Shown in pieces: positions 12,601 through 24,898 of a stretch of DNA of 64,000 nucleotides. Numbering within the stretch: the first letter of the stretch is position 1; each line of letters begins with the position of its first letter. The DNA lies in NCBI GenBank assembly GCA_032173965.1, contig JAVUNC010000006.1, forward strand, positions 38,907,870 through 38,971,869, in the 5' to 3' direction. Origin of the DNA: Sitta carolinensis. Lineage: Eukaryota > Chordata > Aves > Passeriformes > Sittidae. Position numbers and translations under genes: made by a program. The notes under the pieces were generated by a model. That model was not told the DNA's origin and made no database searches. It saw only the letters and a program-made list of their open reading frames with translations.

Positions 12601-15588
12601 TTTTTCTCTGGGGGGTGCCTCAGTTCAGAGTGTCTGATCAAAGTCATCTTTGCAGTCCAAGATAATTTTGCACACAGTAGTAGAAACAAACAGCTGATAT
12701 GCATGATTGAAAATATGAACGCTAATGAACTTTTTAATCTGTTAGGTCAATGACACTAGTTTTAGGTTCAATGAATCAGGGAAGCTAAAGGGAAGAAAGA
12801 AATACACTCTAATATTAAGAGATTTAGTTTTAATGTAATCTCTGGTCAGCAAAGAATATGTCAGAGCATTGACAGAGCAGTTTTTGAGACAAATGGGAGA
12901 GCCAAGGGGAAATTATCCTGCAGAGCTCTCACAAACAATTCTGTGGTCATTTCAAGGAGTTTCTAGAATTGTGCCAACTGCAACTGAAATTAGTTTATAT
13001 GGCACAAATAAACTGGTTCCAGAACCTGCCTAAACAGTCCCATTTGAGATAAGGAATACATTCAGAGGAACAAGGGAATTTGAAATTAATTCCTCTGACC
13101 ACATTCCCCACACCCAACAACTTCACTGGGCTGAGAAACAAAAAAAGACAACAAAGATGTAAAAGAAACCTAAGTGCTAGATGCTACAGACAGATCATAT
13201 TTATTCAGTAACAGTTTTTAATCAAAAGTATTGATTTCTAACTCAGGGATTCTTTGTGGAAAGCTTTCAGGCAGACAAAACTTGAACTTAAATTTCAAGG
13301 AAAGAAAGATATATCTATCTTTGGATGTCTTTGCATCTTTATTTTCCCCATCCTCTCTTTCTAAAGAACAAAACCTATCAGTTTTCTTCCTATAGCCTAC
13401 TGTCTCAGTTCAGTCAGTGAAAAATAGGTGTGTGATGTTTGGGTCTAATTAATTGCATTCATGTAGCACACAGCAACATAGCTGAGGATCACATCCTCAG
13501 TGGCACAAAGGCTACCACAAAAGTGTCCCAGTAGTCCTGGCATTAAGGGACTAGTGCTTCTGGTGGTGTTATTCCTAAATCTGATTCCTACTACTGGTGA
13601 AGAAATGGTGTACATCACTCTGACAACAGCAGGTCTGCTTTTCTGTCCATCAAAACAGGATCCAACTTTGAGTATTTCAATTCTCCAACAGAAGCTGGGA
13701 CAGCTCAATTCACAAAAATACAGATCCAAGAGGGAGAAATGTGAGAAGCCCAGTATCACAGACCGCTTTCTACAAAAAATGTGGCCTCAGTTTTGACTAT
13801 TCAGGAACAGATTTCAAACCTCAGCATCCCTGGTGCTGAGCACTTCTTATGCACCGCCTGCTTGTAGGTCAAGTCATTCAACTGCAGAGCTGGCAAAGAA
13901 GGTTGAGTCCTCCAGTCGCAACCTTTTGGCACTGATGCCTCTCCTTTCCTATTCTTTCCTACTCCATATTGACCCAGGAAGGGATACTGTGTTTTGCAGA
14001 GTACTAAAACAGTCATGAGGATTATAAGCAATGAAGTGTATTTCCACGTCACAACAGACTTTATTAGCAAAATTCCTAACTGTGACTGTTCAGGAGCCCC
14101 ATAAGAGCAAGACTAATTATGTTTAACAGGCAAAGCGATAAAGAGACAAGATAAGTCAATTCTCCATCCCCCTCCCCTTTCCAATTGCTACAAAATCCTT
14201 TTTCTTTCATCTGTCTTTGGGAAACACATACAAGTGAATGCATTCTACAGGAAAAAAAAATCCATTTCTAGTGTGCCCAGAAATCTTCTACTTGTGACAT
14301 CCTAACACTAGTTTCCCTGAGTGGGACCTTATACACACCTGTGAGTGGCAGCATAAAACAAAAGACAAAATTTGGAACCCTGTTACAAGACCATCTAAAA
14401 GAAAAGGCAATATGCAATTAAGCAGAGGGAAGTATTACAATACATTCCACAACAGCACACTGTGAAAAGAACCCATCATTTAGATACAAGTTTGCAATTT
14501 CCACCATGTTTAGTGCAAACATAGAAGACAAAGCATTTAGTGCCTTGTCCTGAAACATCACTTCCTAACCTGCCCCTGGGATCTGAAGCACACATCAAGC
14601 AAGACTGAGCCCTTGTGGTGCAAAACCAGTCAGAGGATAATCTGGGGGATGCAGGGACTGGAGCACAAAGCACTTCTGTGGCAGGAGAGGACAGGCTTGC
14701 AATGGGGACTTGCCATAAGTACAGTTCTGTGGGGACTTATGGATAAAGCCCCTCCTTGCAGAATCCAGTTCAATTATTATAAAGATAATGGCCCTCACAG
14801 AAGCAGCTCCTCACAGTGCCCTATCTTGGATATTACTGGCTTACAAAAACATGCAGGAGACTCAGCAAAGGGAGTCTGTTTCAGTAAGAAAAGAATGTCT
14901 AACAAGGACAAGGCAGGATCCCAAGTACACTGAGACACTGGGCTGGGGACTGCTCCCTCTCTCCCCAGCCTGTGTAGCTGCCTCTCTGGAGCCAGTGGGA
15001 CATGCTCTGGCTGACAAGGACCCTGCCCAGACAGTCCAATGGCTTGCAGTCACCAGCAAGCTGTCAGCCCTCATGGTGATCTGATGCCAACTGGTACCAT
15101 CCACAGCAAATCCAGACCTGCTGCCCCAACGAACATGAAATGATGCAGCTATTCCAGACAGCAGCTTTAAAATATCTAATTACACCCTTCTAATATGCAC
15201 TAGTTACATTCATTAGTTCCCAGGAATAGCTGAACCATTTTACCCCTCTCTGTCTGTCCTTTAACTCCTCTAAATCTTATAGGAACATTTGTTTTCAAGC
15301 TGACTTGTCAATTAACTTCATCCCCTCATACAACTGTCAGCAGTTGCAGATTCATATCAGTTCCAGAAATGTTACCACACCACAAGGAAAAATACTTCTC
15401 TCCATTTAAACTGCATTTTACATAACCAGAATATTAGAGCAGCCAAAGGCTCTGGGGTTTAATTCAAACTTAGACTCTCAGGTCTGATTCTGTTTTGCTG
15501 CAGGTGTTTTAATTTCCATTAGAGAGAGAAGAGGAACAGATTCTTACATGGTTTCATATGCACTTGTTTTGATTTTTATAGTCAGCAA

Positions 15589-15618
15589 AAGTGCTATATT
15601 AATAAGTGCTATATTAAT
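15589..15618. repeat. 15-bp tandem duplication (2 copies)
   Basis: AAGTGCTATATTAAT occurs twice back to back (15589-15603 and 15604-15618) with no mismatch. It is a small replication-slippage duplication. Confidence 0.93.
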
Positions 15619-16350
15619 GCAGGGGCTGCACTGAAACCAAAGACCTGGAAAATAAAATATTCCCAGTATTCATTATTACAGTATTTGCAAATTCCAACAA
15701 GATGAGACTTCTATATGCTTATCATGAAAGAGAAAAAATAGGCATGGATTAAAATAGATTAAAAAAAAAAACAACACTATTTATTTACAGTACATAAAGC
15801 AAATATACTTGCAAATTGTAAAAAGTATTACCCTTGAAGTCCTCAGAGATTCTAATGTATTGGAACAAAAAGCAGGCATACCCAAATTAAATGCTCAAAG
15901 AAAAATTGGGGAAGACACTTCCAATCTAATATGCAACTGCTGAGGACAGACCAACCTGACACCAAGAGCAGAGCTCTGAAGACCTGAGTCATGAATCCAA
16001 ATCTCAGACATCTGAGTTTTCACAAGACATCTGCCATAGCTCATCTTAAATCTGGCATCAACTTGATGTACAGACATGATTAAATCACTTGATCATCTTT
16101 TTCTTAAAATTAAGACTCTGATATTAAGCCATTTAGAAGCATTGTGATATAAATTGCCCATAGCATTGCAAAGCAGTAACAGTGCCACTGAGTTTTGCCT
16201 AGTATTAAACAAAAACTCTTCAGAAAGCATATACATGCTTGTTGAGGTCTTAAGTCCAGAAAGAAGAACAAATGTCACACTTAGAGCAGAGTCTTCAGTA
16301 CCCCTCTCCCATTCCAGTCTTTACTCTGAGTAAATGAGCCTCATCTGAGC

Positions 16351-16353
16351 TAA

Positions 16354-16384
<31 letters not shown>

Positions 16385-16389
16385 AAATT
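16351..16389. repeat. (AATA)n microsatellite
   Basis: A tetranucleotide AATA/AAAT array of about nine units, starting after one imperfect AAAAT unit. It is probably length-polymorphic. Confidence 0.96.
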
Positions 16390-17964
16390 TAGTCCTTTAA
16401 ATAACTATTCAAGAAAGCATCAAAGAAATACAGAGGAAAGAGTTCGTAAAAAAAAACAAGACACAAATGCCTAATAGTAAAGGCTTTCTCACATCCAGCA
16501 TGATGAGACCCTGCTGACCTTATAGATACAAATTTGGGGTGGAGAGTATGTAGGGCTCCACGGATGATGTCCTACACCACCATGCAGAGCTAAGCACTCT
16601 ACAGTTGCACGTGTAGTAGAAGAAACCAAGTCACCTGCTCAGGGAACTGCCCCATGGCTGAGCCTTCACTCTGCTCCTGTAGCTGCAGTGAACACACCCA
16701 CAGCCTTTGCAAGTCACCTACTGCAAGAGAACAAGGGTCTGAATGGCCCTTCTGGGGACCAAACTTTCTCTGCAGATCTAGGAAAGGTGTCAGGACCAGG
16801 ACAGTAAAAGATCATGACTCGTCATATAGACCCCCGTATGTGCTGAAGGTGTTGGAAGGAATCCAACCCCAACAGTCAGTCTGCACTCCACATGTTAGTA
16901 ACAACCAGCACCCAAGCACAGAAGACAAAAGTTCTGGTAAAGGTTTGAGTCATTTAGAACTGATCTGACACCCCCCAACTTGTTTCATGTAAGTCCAATT
17001 TCATAGAGAGCCTGCTATTTAAATGTCAAATGTGGCAGTAATTCTAGGACCATGGGCAGAAGAATGTGTTTAGTCTGGCACAGGAAAAGGTACATCCACT
17101 ATTGATGCCTTGTAGCTACAGTAAGTTTAGTTCCTATAAGAACCAAACACAGGGATAATAATGGTTAATCCTGCTACACAACCATAAATAAGTAAATATT
17201 AAGCCAGTAACAAGCACAGTTTTTCATATGATTATGCTATCAGCTGGCTGAGAAATCACAGTCTCAGACTTATCTATCAGACAACAGGTTACGGATGTTA
17301 GTCAAACAAGGCTGTTTGACTTCTGGCATAAGATAAACTATGCGTTAACAGTTTGCCTTGATGATATACGAAACTGAAGGGGAAGAAATACACCGCAAAC
17401 ATCTCCTTATATAAGGTTTCTCCTCAGAAATATTCTGCTGAGGGTTATAAAATAAGTATTTTGGGGCAAATATTTAAACATCAATGAAAACCAACTTAAA
17501 TTGAACATCTAACCAACACCAATGAAAACTGTTCTCTTACAATGGCTCCCTTTCATCTTTTTGTAAAACACAGCTCTGAATTGTAGAGGCTTTTTCATTT
17601 AACAATTAAATACTCCACAATGAGAAGACAACCAATTTTTGACTTTTCAGTTTGTTCTACACAAAAATATACCCAGTTCTCAGCATAAATCTAGTGTATT
17701 TCTGATGACCAGTTTACAAACCAAGGTTTATTGCCAAAAGAGATTAAGAGATCAATAATATCAAATTAACATATGTCAATAACATTACGATTAATTTGCC
17801 AGCAGAAAAATGAAGGAGGAAAATGCAATGAATAAAGCATTCAGTTCCCCATTCCCTCTGTTCCAGATGGAGTGGTGTGGCTTCAAACTAATGTAGAGTT
17901 CTCCAAGGTCAAGAGAGAATGGTTACCTGATGGGGTCTGTGAACCAGACCCTTCTCCCCCAGTC

Positions 17965-17979
17965 GCTGCCCTCTAGTGA
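17965..17979 (-). promoter_or_regulatory. Candidate CTCF binding site (minus orientation)
   Basis: On the minus strand the core reads TCACTAGAGGGCAGC. It fits the CTCF core CCASYAGRKGGCRSY at every position except the first C, which is T. CTCF is the vertebrate insulator and loop-anchor zinc-finger protein and its core motif is shared by birds and mammals. The site sits in a locally GC-richer stretch (17930-17995) of otherwise AT-rich DNA. Binding itself cannot be shown from sequence. Confidence 0.5.
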
Positions 17980-18923
17980 GACTGCAGCTTTTTTGCCATG
18001 GACAAATCATTTCAGCTGTTAATTTAGTCTCTCCTCTTGTAAAATAGGCCTAATAGTACTCACTTATCTACTTCACTAGGATGCTTCAAGGATTAAAATT
18101 GATGTGTTCCTGCTGAAGTAATGTACTATAATTACCTTGTTAATGTGCCCTCTCTTGGATAGAATGAAAATTGCTTAGCTATGTGTCACAGTCCCACACC
18201 GCCAGGGACTTGGGCCTTGAGCAAGCTCAGGAAATTGGACAATGTTCCCTCAAGCTGATTTCTCTTGTGCAGCTGAAGGAAAGGAAAATGGCAGCCCTGC
18301 AGCCAAGGACTGCAGCAAGTACACTGTACTTGAGTCCGCTTCCTCAAAGTCACTAATTATGCAGAAGAGCACCTCATTACAGATCAGTGGGAGGCAAGGA
18401 CTACATTTTTCACCTACATTTGGGTGACAAAAAAACACCCAAACCTGTTGATATCTTCCTTTACATGAACTAGATCCTTTCCTGATGAAAGCAGTGAAGC
18501 AGTCATCCTCTTTTAAACGTATCTGCAACATGCAAGTCCCCACCTGTGCTCTGACCATTTTTCCCCCGCTGTATGATTACTGCCAGCTAAGTGTCCCTTT
18601 TTCTTCTGCTGTTCTAATTTCTAAAAATGACAATAACACTAAGAAATTATGCAGCACAAAGGGAGAAAGTATAAAATTTTATTTCTCTCAGAGAAATGTA
18701 GTCAGAAGTACCTTTATTACAGATGTACTCCGGCAACTGTCTCTACTATTCAGAGATGTGCATAGCCCACTCTATTCCTAGGCACAAGCCAGTGAAGTTT
18801 GCAGACAGGATACGTCCTCATCTCCCTTTGCACTGCATTGCATTACCTCACTCCCAGCCAATCCAGCCTTCTCATGCCTCAACAGTCTCCTCTGCCCAGT
18901 GCACACCCACTGCCGGAGCCGCT

Positions 18924-18939
18924 GATTGCCATGGTAAAC
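18924..18939 (-). promoter_or_regulatory. RFX X-box-like motif
   Basis: The minus strand reads GTTTACCATGGCAATC, close to the palindromic RFX X-box (GTNRCC-N(0-3)-RGYAAC). The right half GGCAAT differs at one base and the left half TTTACC at one base. It lies in a C-rich segment without any gene. It could be a chance match. Confidence 0.25.
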
Positions 18940-21596
18940 ACAGGGGAGTCCAGAAAATTAGACACAGACAGCAGTTGGCATATGTGGATATGCAAATAAA
19001 AACAGCACCATTTAATAATGGGGAGGCAAGAGCCTTACATGAGTGTCTTCAGCCTCCAAAATTTAAAGAAACACAGAGCAGAGCAACATTTATACACTGA
19101 ATAGCATAAAGTTACTTCCAAATAAAGAGGTTTTCCTGATTTTACAGCCCAGTTACAATAATCAGGAATTAGTCGACCTTTCTCTCTCAGGAGAAGCATT
19201 TCAGGGGAGCAATTTCAAACAGCAACACAAACAACAGTGTTCCAGACAGGCCAAGACCTCCTAACTCACTATACAAGAGCGTGCAAAGCCAAGACTGAAA
19301 GAAACAAACCCCACTCATCCAGCCTCATACATGAGAGCTTTTCCTAAGTAACCCTGTTTCAGAGATAGCCAAGTATTATCACTGCAGGAGTCTTACAGGG
19401 ACTGCATTTCTTACAGATGTTTTTCCCCAAAGAATTTTCTGCCAAAGTTGCAGTGAATATTTCTATTGTACTCCTTTAAAAAATAAAGACACCATTATAA
19501 AACTTCATGAAATATTCAACACGCAGCAATCCCTGAGCAATGATGACTCCACACATTTGCAGTGTGCACGTATTGTTTAAAGCACTGCAGACATCTAAGA
19601 CTGGTTTTCCTGCCATTTGCAAAGGTGTTCAGAAAATGCAAGCAATATCCATAAGGTGAAAGATGCAGAATTTTTAAGAATCACAGCTGTGTTGGCAACC
19701 AGTGGGACCCCAAGACTGAACTCTGCAAAGAATAACTTTTTGCTGAAACAAGCTCTGAAATGGCCAGAGGAAAGCTCAGCTGACATAACTGCTGTGACCT
19801 TTGTCTATCAAAAAAGCTGTTTTTTTAACAAAGTTCTCATATGGCACTGAGCTGCAAGCTCTGTGCAGCATCCAGGTGCTTGTATGGTCATCTCAGCCTG
19901 CTTCTGATTCAGCAGAAGCTGTTCTGATCAGCAGCCTGTGCTACGGGAGAGAACAAGATTTCCAAGTAGTTTCACACAGGATTATTAATCACTATGAAGA
20001 TTTTACTCATAACCCACACTCTGTGTTGTGACATATGGCTGCTTTCCTGCCTCTGTGAGTAAATCTGGTACATTACAACATTCCCTGTGTGCCAAGTGTT
20101 TAGCAAACACACATGTTGGCAGCCAGAGTATTCCTGGAAAGAACATGTGTCTTGAAAGGAAGCTGTGCCAACTGCTGTTCCATGTCGTAACAGAGAAAGT
20201 GCCCTAATATCCGAGTTCAGCAGTGCTGGCGTAAAGAATGACTGTCATCCAAAAAGCAGAGTTGGAAAAGTGCCATGAAAAACACAGTCAAATTAACAAA
20301 TATGTGGGGTTGAGTACATTTGCTTCCAAAGTATCTTCTGCTCTTCTCTTAATTGATGGAAATAAGAGACTTCCATCAACAGATACCTTGGGACATTTGG
20401 CCAGAGGTCAAAGGGATAACAAAGCAAGTGTAACAAGGCAAAGAATGTCAAGCAATTTGTACAAAAATATTGAATTGCTGCCCAAAAGCCATGAACATAG
20501 GTATCACATAGATCAGTTACCAGTATGACACATGCAGCTCTATTATCTATAGCTACTTAAATACTAATACATGTTTAAGAATGTGGTATCTAAGAGAACT
20601 TAGAAAACCAGAAGTGGCAAGAACAGAGAAAATATTTATGAAATCCAGAAAAATTAATAACCGGGTATTTGGATAGTGAAGTACAGTCAGATCTTAACAT
20701 GATGCATGCTATAGAAACAAAATAATCCCAAATAAGTTCAAATCTCAGCATTTGTGGATCTGATTTTTCTGGACTCTTTTGGTTCAAGAGTCTCTTTGTG
20801 GGATAATCAGTTCTTATCACCCCCCTTGTGGAAGTTGATTCCTGGTATTTTCTGAGTATTCTGAGAAAAGTGTATATTAACAAAATTACAGCTGCTAAAG
20901 AGTTCATTATTTAAATCTGTGTGTATTTCACCAATACTACACACTGTGAGCATTTGGGAAATGTTTGGAAATAACACCTACAGGCTTGAAAAGGACAATT
21001 CTCCAACCCTGCTTACAAAAAAAAGATGTTCCAAATAATCAGTAGCACAGGGATTGCAGACATGATATTTGCAGTTCTACTCCATCAGAAACAACAACAA
21101 AACACAAGCATCAACTAAGACATTGCAGTTTTACAGCACCAATTATTGATATTATTGAAGAAATGGAATGAGAGAGAAGCAGATGATATATTCGGGTTTT
21201 CTACATGAGACAAAGTGTGGCAAAAGTGATGTGCAGATTGCAGATAATTTTTCAGTTGAAGGGTAGAAGATAGCTTCTCACCTTACCTAAATCATGTTAT
21301 TCTCTCTAGACATTTGCAGCAAGTTTTGTATCAAGTAGCTGATAACAAGTTAAATGCTGCAAAAATCATCTATGTGTAATTTCTGCCTGCCATTACCAAG
21401 TGACTGACAGGTGCTGTTTCCTGTATTTCAGCACACATAGCTGCTGCTGAGTTTTAATTGAGGCATTTATTTTGAAAAGCTGAGTGATAATATTATCAAG
21501 AAAGAAATACTCTAGAAACAATGAGAGAAGGGGAGTTGAAAGGATGGTAAACAGTGCTTATCCAAACCATTTTCATCTCAGGTAGAAAGCAATTTT

Positions 21597-21676
21597 CTGC
21601 ATCTTTTCCTTCCAAAAAGGGAGGTGCTTCTCCTTTCTGAATCTTCTCCCTCCAAAAAGGGAGGTGTTTGTCCTTT
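21597..21676. repeat. 40-bp tandem duplication (2 copies)
   Basis: Two adjacent 40-base units (21597-21636 and 21637-21676) share the core TCCAAAAAGGGAGGTG and the ends CTG.ATCTT and TCCTTT, with only a few substitutions. They translate on the minus strand to a repeated PFW/PFLE.K peptide in a chance frame. The duplication is somewhat diverged and therefore not very recent. Confidence 0.95.
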
Positions 21677-22145
21677 CCAGCTGCCACAGGCAGCAAACAT
21701 CCATCTGTACTGCCCATTTCCAAATATGCTAGGCTCTCTGAGATTCTATCTTAATTACTACCACAAAAAGTTTTCATTGGAACTTTTAACCCAGCCTACA
21801 TATTTGTTCAGAACTGAGAAACTTGTACTGCCTAAGTTTGCAGTTTGCCAGAAGCCTGTACCTGATGCATTTGGCATACTAATGCAATTAAAACTACATG
21901 TCAGATTGAAACATTCATCCAAAACCCACTAGAATCACATTTTTCTAACAAAATAAATTGTCTGATGGCTGACTTCATCACTACTACAAAAACCTCCTGC
22001 TGGCATCATCTTTACCTAGCGCATCACAGGATACTGCTGATTTTACCACCTAAATTGCACCCTGCCCTCCTTCTTAAATAAAGACCAGTAAATCTTACCA
22101 GAGAAATGCACATATTAATCATTTGTGTTTTCCCATCCTTTCCAC

Positions 22146-22168
22146 TATATATACAAGTTGTATATATA
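22146..22168. repeat. AT-rich near-perfect palindrome
   Basis: TATATATACAA and TTGTATATATA (11 bp each) are exact reverse complements around a single central G at 22157. A third TATATATAC follows at 22172-22180. AT-rich palindromes like this can extrude as cruciforms and are often length-unstable. Confidence 0.9.
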
Positions 22169-22564
22169 CACTATATATACATGTTTCCTGTATTAAGTAT
22201 CTTTCACTGCAATGACAATGCACTGCACATAAGTCTGTAGGTAGAGACAAGTCAAAAATAATTAATATAATTATATGCAATATATATCAAGCCTGCAACA
22301 TATTATGCACACTGGTCTCATACTACATCTGCTGGGATAGTGTAACATGATTTAGTAGATAAAACATACTTATTATTTAAAAGGGTTATCAAATTTTGAA
22401 GCTACATTAAATTATACATTGAGTCATTGTGTTTGTGGGGGTGTACATACTCCTATAGTTTGTGTGTACAAACCGTGTTGCCTGTTAATCCCCTGCACGT
22501 GCATAACCCAGAGCACTAGACTGTAAGGAGTCAAAGCCCAATACAGCACAAAAATAAATGCATT

Positions 22565-22740
22565 TTAACATGCACTCCGAGCTCGGCTCTAAAGGCAGGA
22601 CAGGCATACTGTGGACATTTTCTAGGAAGGAATACACAGTTCAGGATTGCATTGTACCCCAAATCTGCACTGCTTGACTGCAAACTGAAATAGCATTCCA
22701 GCGTGCGAGCGGCGTGAGCGAGCCACGCCCGTGTCTGCTG
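22565..22740. other. CpG-retaining GC patch
   Basis: Within CpG-poor surroundings this patch contains the palindrome CCGAGCTCGG (22577-22586) and a run of seven CpG dinucleotides within about 36 bases at 22701-22736 (GCGTGCGAGCGGCGTGAGCG and following). It is too short for a standard CpG island. It may be a weakly methylated regulatory patch or an exon of an unknown noncoding transcript. The frames crossing it (about 60-82 codons on either strand) are not recognisable. Confidence 0.4.
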
Positions 22741-22793
22741 CAGAGGTACAACATCCCTGGGTACAGCAGGTGCTTCGTCTCCACCGAGCTGTT

Positions 22794-22840
22794 CACTTGC
22801 CTCTCCTGAGTGGAAGCAACCACTCAGGAGAGAGCAAGTG
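22794..22840. repeat. Long inverted repeat: 20-bp stem, 6-nt loop
   Basis: CTCTCCTGAGTGG (22801-22813) and CCACTCAGGAGAG (22820-22832) are perfect reverse complements around the loop AAGCAA. The stem extends outwards by CACTTGC (22794-22800) pairing with GCAAGTG (22834-22840), with only A22833 bulged. This is by far the strongest hairpin I found in the window. It is too short, with too small a loop, to be a typical microRNA precursor. Both a folded RNA and a DNA cruciform are possible. Confidence 0.93.
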
Positions 22841-24668
22841 CTTCAGACCAAGAAAAGAGGAAACAAAAGAGCCCACTCTCCTTGTGTCACCCATCTGTGG
22901 TATTTCTGCTCCATCTCACTTAGTAAGGCTAGGTGAAGGCTTCTTATGCACAGTTCTGCCCATGCTCTGCAGTCATTAACTCCATGGCAGTGCTACTTCC
23001 TCTAACACAAGGCCTGTGAGGAAAAGTATGACAGATTTTCTAATACGTGCCACCTGAGACTCAGCTACCTCCTTTAGTTTTTCCCCTCAAAAAAAAGTCT
23101 TTCTGGATACTCAGGTCTTCTGCTAATAAAACATCTTGATCTTTGTGATATGTTACTTCATATTTTATGCATCTGGTTGAATAAATAACATATCATTCTA
23201 GTCTATTCACATTGTCAGTACAAGAGAACATGAAGGCTTTCATCCTGAAGGAATGTTAAAATCTTTCATGCAGGACAAATCTTCTGTGTACAGCCACTGC
23301 ATCCCTACCATAATCCCATTAACTCACAGAACAGTTTTCTTCTGAGTATGTATGTATATGGTCATTCAATTCAAGAAGGCATCAGCAGGATCAGAAAGGA
23401 TTCTTAGGAGCACAGAGTGGCAGGGAGGGGTAGGAGAGGGGAACAAAATTATGAAGAGATGACTTCTACACAGAAAATCCTTGATTTTACCAAAGTAAAG
23501 GGCAATGTAGAAGCACAAGAAACAATGAAGCATCTTATACCATCAGTCATACCTTCACATAGCAGGAACAAGAAAACTGGGACGTTTTTACACAATGCAT
23601 AACCTGTGGGACCCACTACCACAGAGTAATAACACTGAAGCCCAGAGGCCCAGCAGCACATAAAATAAAGCCAGGCACTTAGGCAGATAACAGAAAACTG
23701 CTGCAGTCACAGCATGTACTTATTAAATGGTGTTTACACATTTCTAGAAAATACACATTAACCCTCTAAAACACGTGCAGAAGTACTAAGTTAGAAAAGA
23801 CAACTGTCAATGGAGTTGGCTGTCAAAGGTGACTGCAGTAAGAATGACCATCTTCAGCTGCCCTTTTACATGTCAATTGTAGCAGCATTGCTAATATACT
23901 GATTTTGATAGCAGTCTGAGAAGTGTGACATTGACACCAAATTGAAAACAGACATTTTTCCTTCATGAACGTTACCTTTGCTACTGGCATTTATTCTGTA
24001 TTCCTCCATGTGACAAATGAGAATGTCAGGTCACAGCGGTGCACCTGTTTTGGCTCCCTGCTACTTCCAGGCTTACAGAGAAGGCTCTCCTAGTTAATTA
24101 CTATGCAAAGTGAGAACACAGAGAGATAACTACAAGTAGCACAGAAGTTAATATATTTGGCTTTTCTGCTGCACTGGGAGGGTCTGAACTATCAATAACC
24201 TTTTTTGCACTTGAGCTCAGCTCCACTATACCCCATTCCAGATCCCTCTCCCTTTTTCCGCAAGAGCCTTGCCTTTATCATTACAGTTTTTCCTACAATA
24301 TCAATACTTTGTTAGAATGAAAATGTGAACAGAAGTTACCAAGTAATTTCCCAGATGAATAGCTCATCCCTAAAAAAAAAAAACAACATAGTTTCATAGG
24401 AATTATGGGCCAGAATCTCCAGATTCTGTAATCCACTTCCATTGATTGTGGAGGGCCGCTCCCACCAATGCAGGCAGGACCTGGCGAGCAGAGAGGATGA
24501 TACACCATTTCTTTTCCTAGATTTGCAACTAATTGTTCCACCTCCCTTTAAAAACATTTATGTATGTGTAGAAAAAAGAGCTTGATATATTACCCAGCAG
24601 AGATCAGTACAGAGAAACAGGAACTTCACTCAAAGGCACTGATATCAGAGCCCTATATGATCAGTGAA

Positions 24669-24898
24669 TTTTAGGTTTGTTTAGAGACTTTTGGGGACAG
24701 AGGGCTTGGGGGTCGAGGTTGGGTTGGTTTGGGAGTTTTGTGTTGTTGGGTTTTTCTGTTTGTTTCTCAGTGTTTATTGGGGGGGGGTTGTTGGTTGGTT
24801 GGTTTGGTTTTTTCGTTTTGTTGTTGTTGGGGTTTATTGTTAATTTCGGTAGTGGTGGTAGTTTGGGGGGGTTTTGGCATGGTCTTTTAATGTTTTTT
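24669..24898 (+). repeat. G/T-rich strand-skewed tract with G-quadruplex potential
   Basis: About 230 bases with very few A or C on the plus strand, including a G9 run (24779-24787), a G7 run near 24865-24872 and repeated GGTT/GTTG units. At 24693-24723 there are four G runs (GGGG, GGG, GGGGG, GGG) separated by loops of 5, 3 and 8 bases, close to a canonical G-quadruplex. The Pro/Asn/Lys-rich frame on the minus strand and the Gly/Phe/Leu-rich frame on the plus strand are consequences of this composition. Confidence 0.88.

Larger units (their letters stand above)
9661..17960. other. Noncoding sequence, no gene seen
   Basis: Plain sequence with scattered chance frames up to about 106 codons, for example on both strands at 13445-13796 and 14595-15104. 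Several of these start only at GTG or CTG. None shows a domain, a signal peptide followed by a mature body, or a chain of splice sites. A slightly GC-richer stretch runs from 14560 to 15110. No interspersed repeat was recognised here. Confidence 0.65.
17980..24668. other. Noncoding sequence between listed repeats
   Basis: Outside the separately listed duplication, palindrome, hairpin, CpG patch and X-box-like motif I see no gene. A 125-codon frame at 18723-19100 (plus) and a 105-codon frame at 20590-20907 (minus) are not recognisable. 22130-22300 is AT-rich with many TATATA units. Confidence 0.65.

Noticed and set aside
13445..13796. Overlapping frames of 104 (minus) and 98 (plus) codons, the latter with a hydrophobic N-terminus like a signal peptide
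   Set aside because: The plus frame begins only at GTG, both frames cover the same DNA, no domain is recognisable and no splice context exists.
13825..13850. TGGTGCTGAG as a REST/NRSF half-site
   Set aside because: The second half does not match the RE1 consensus.
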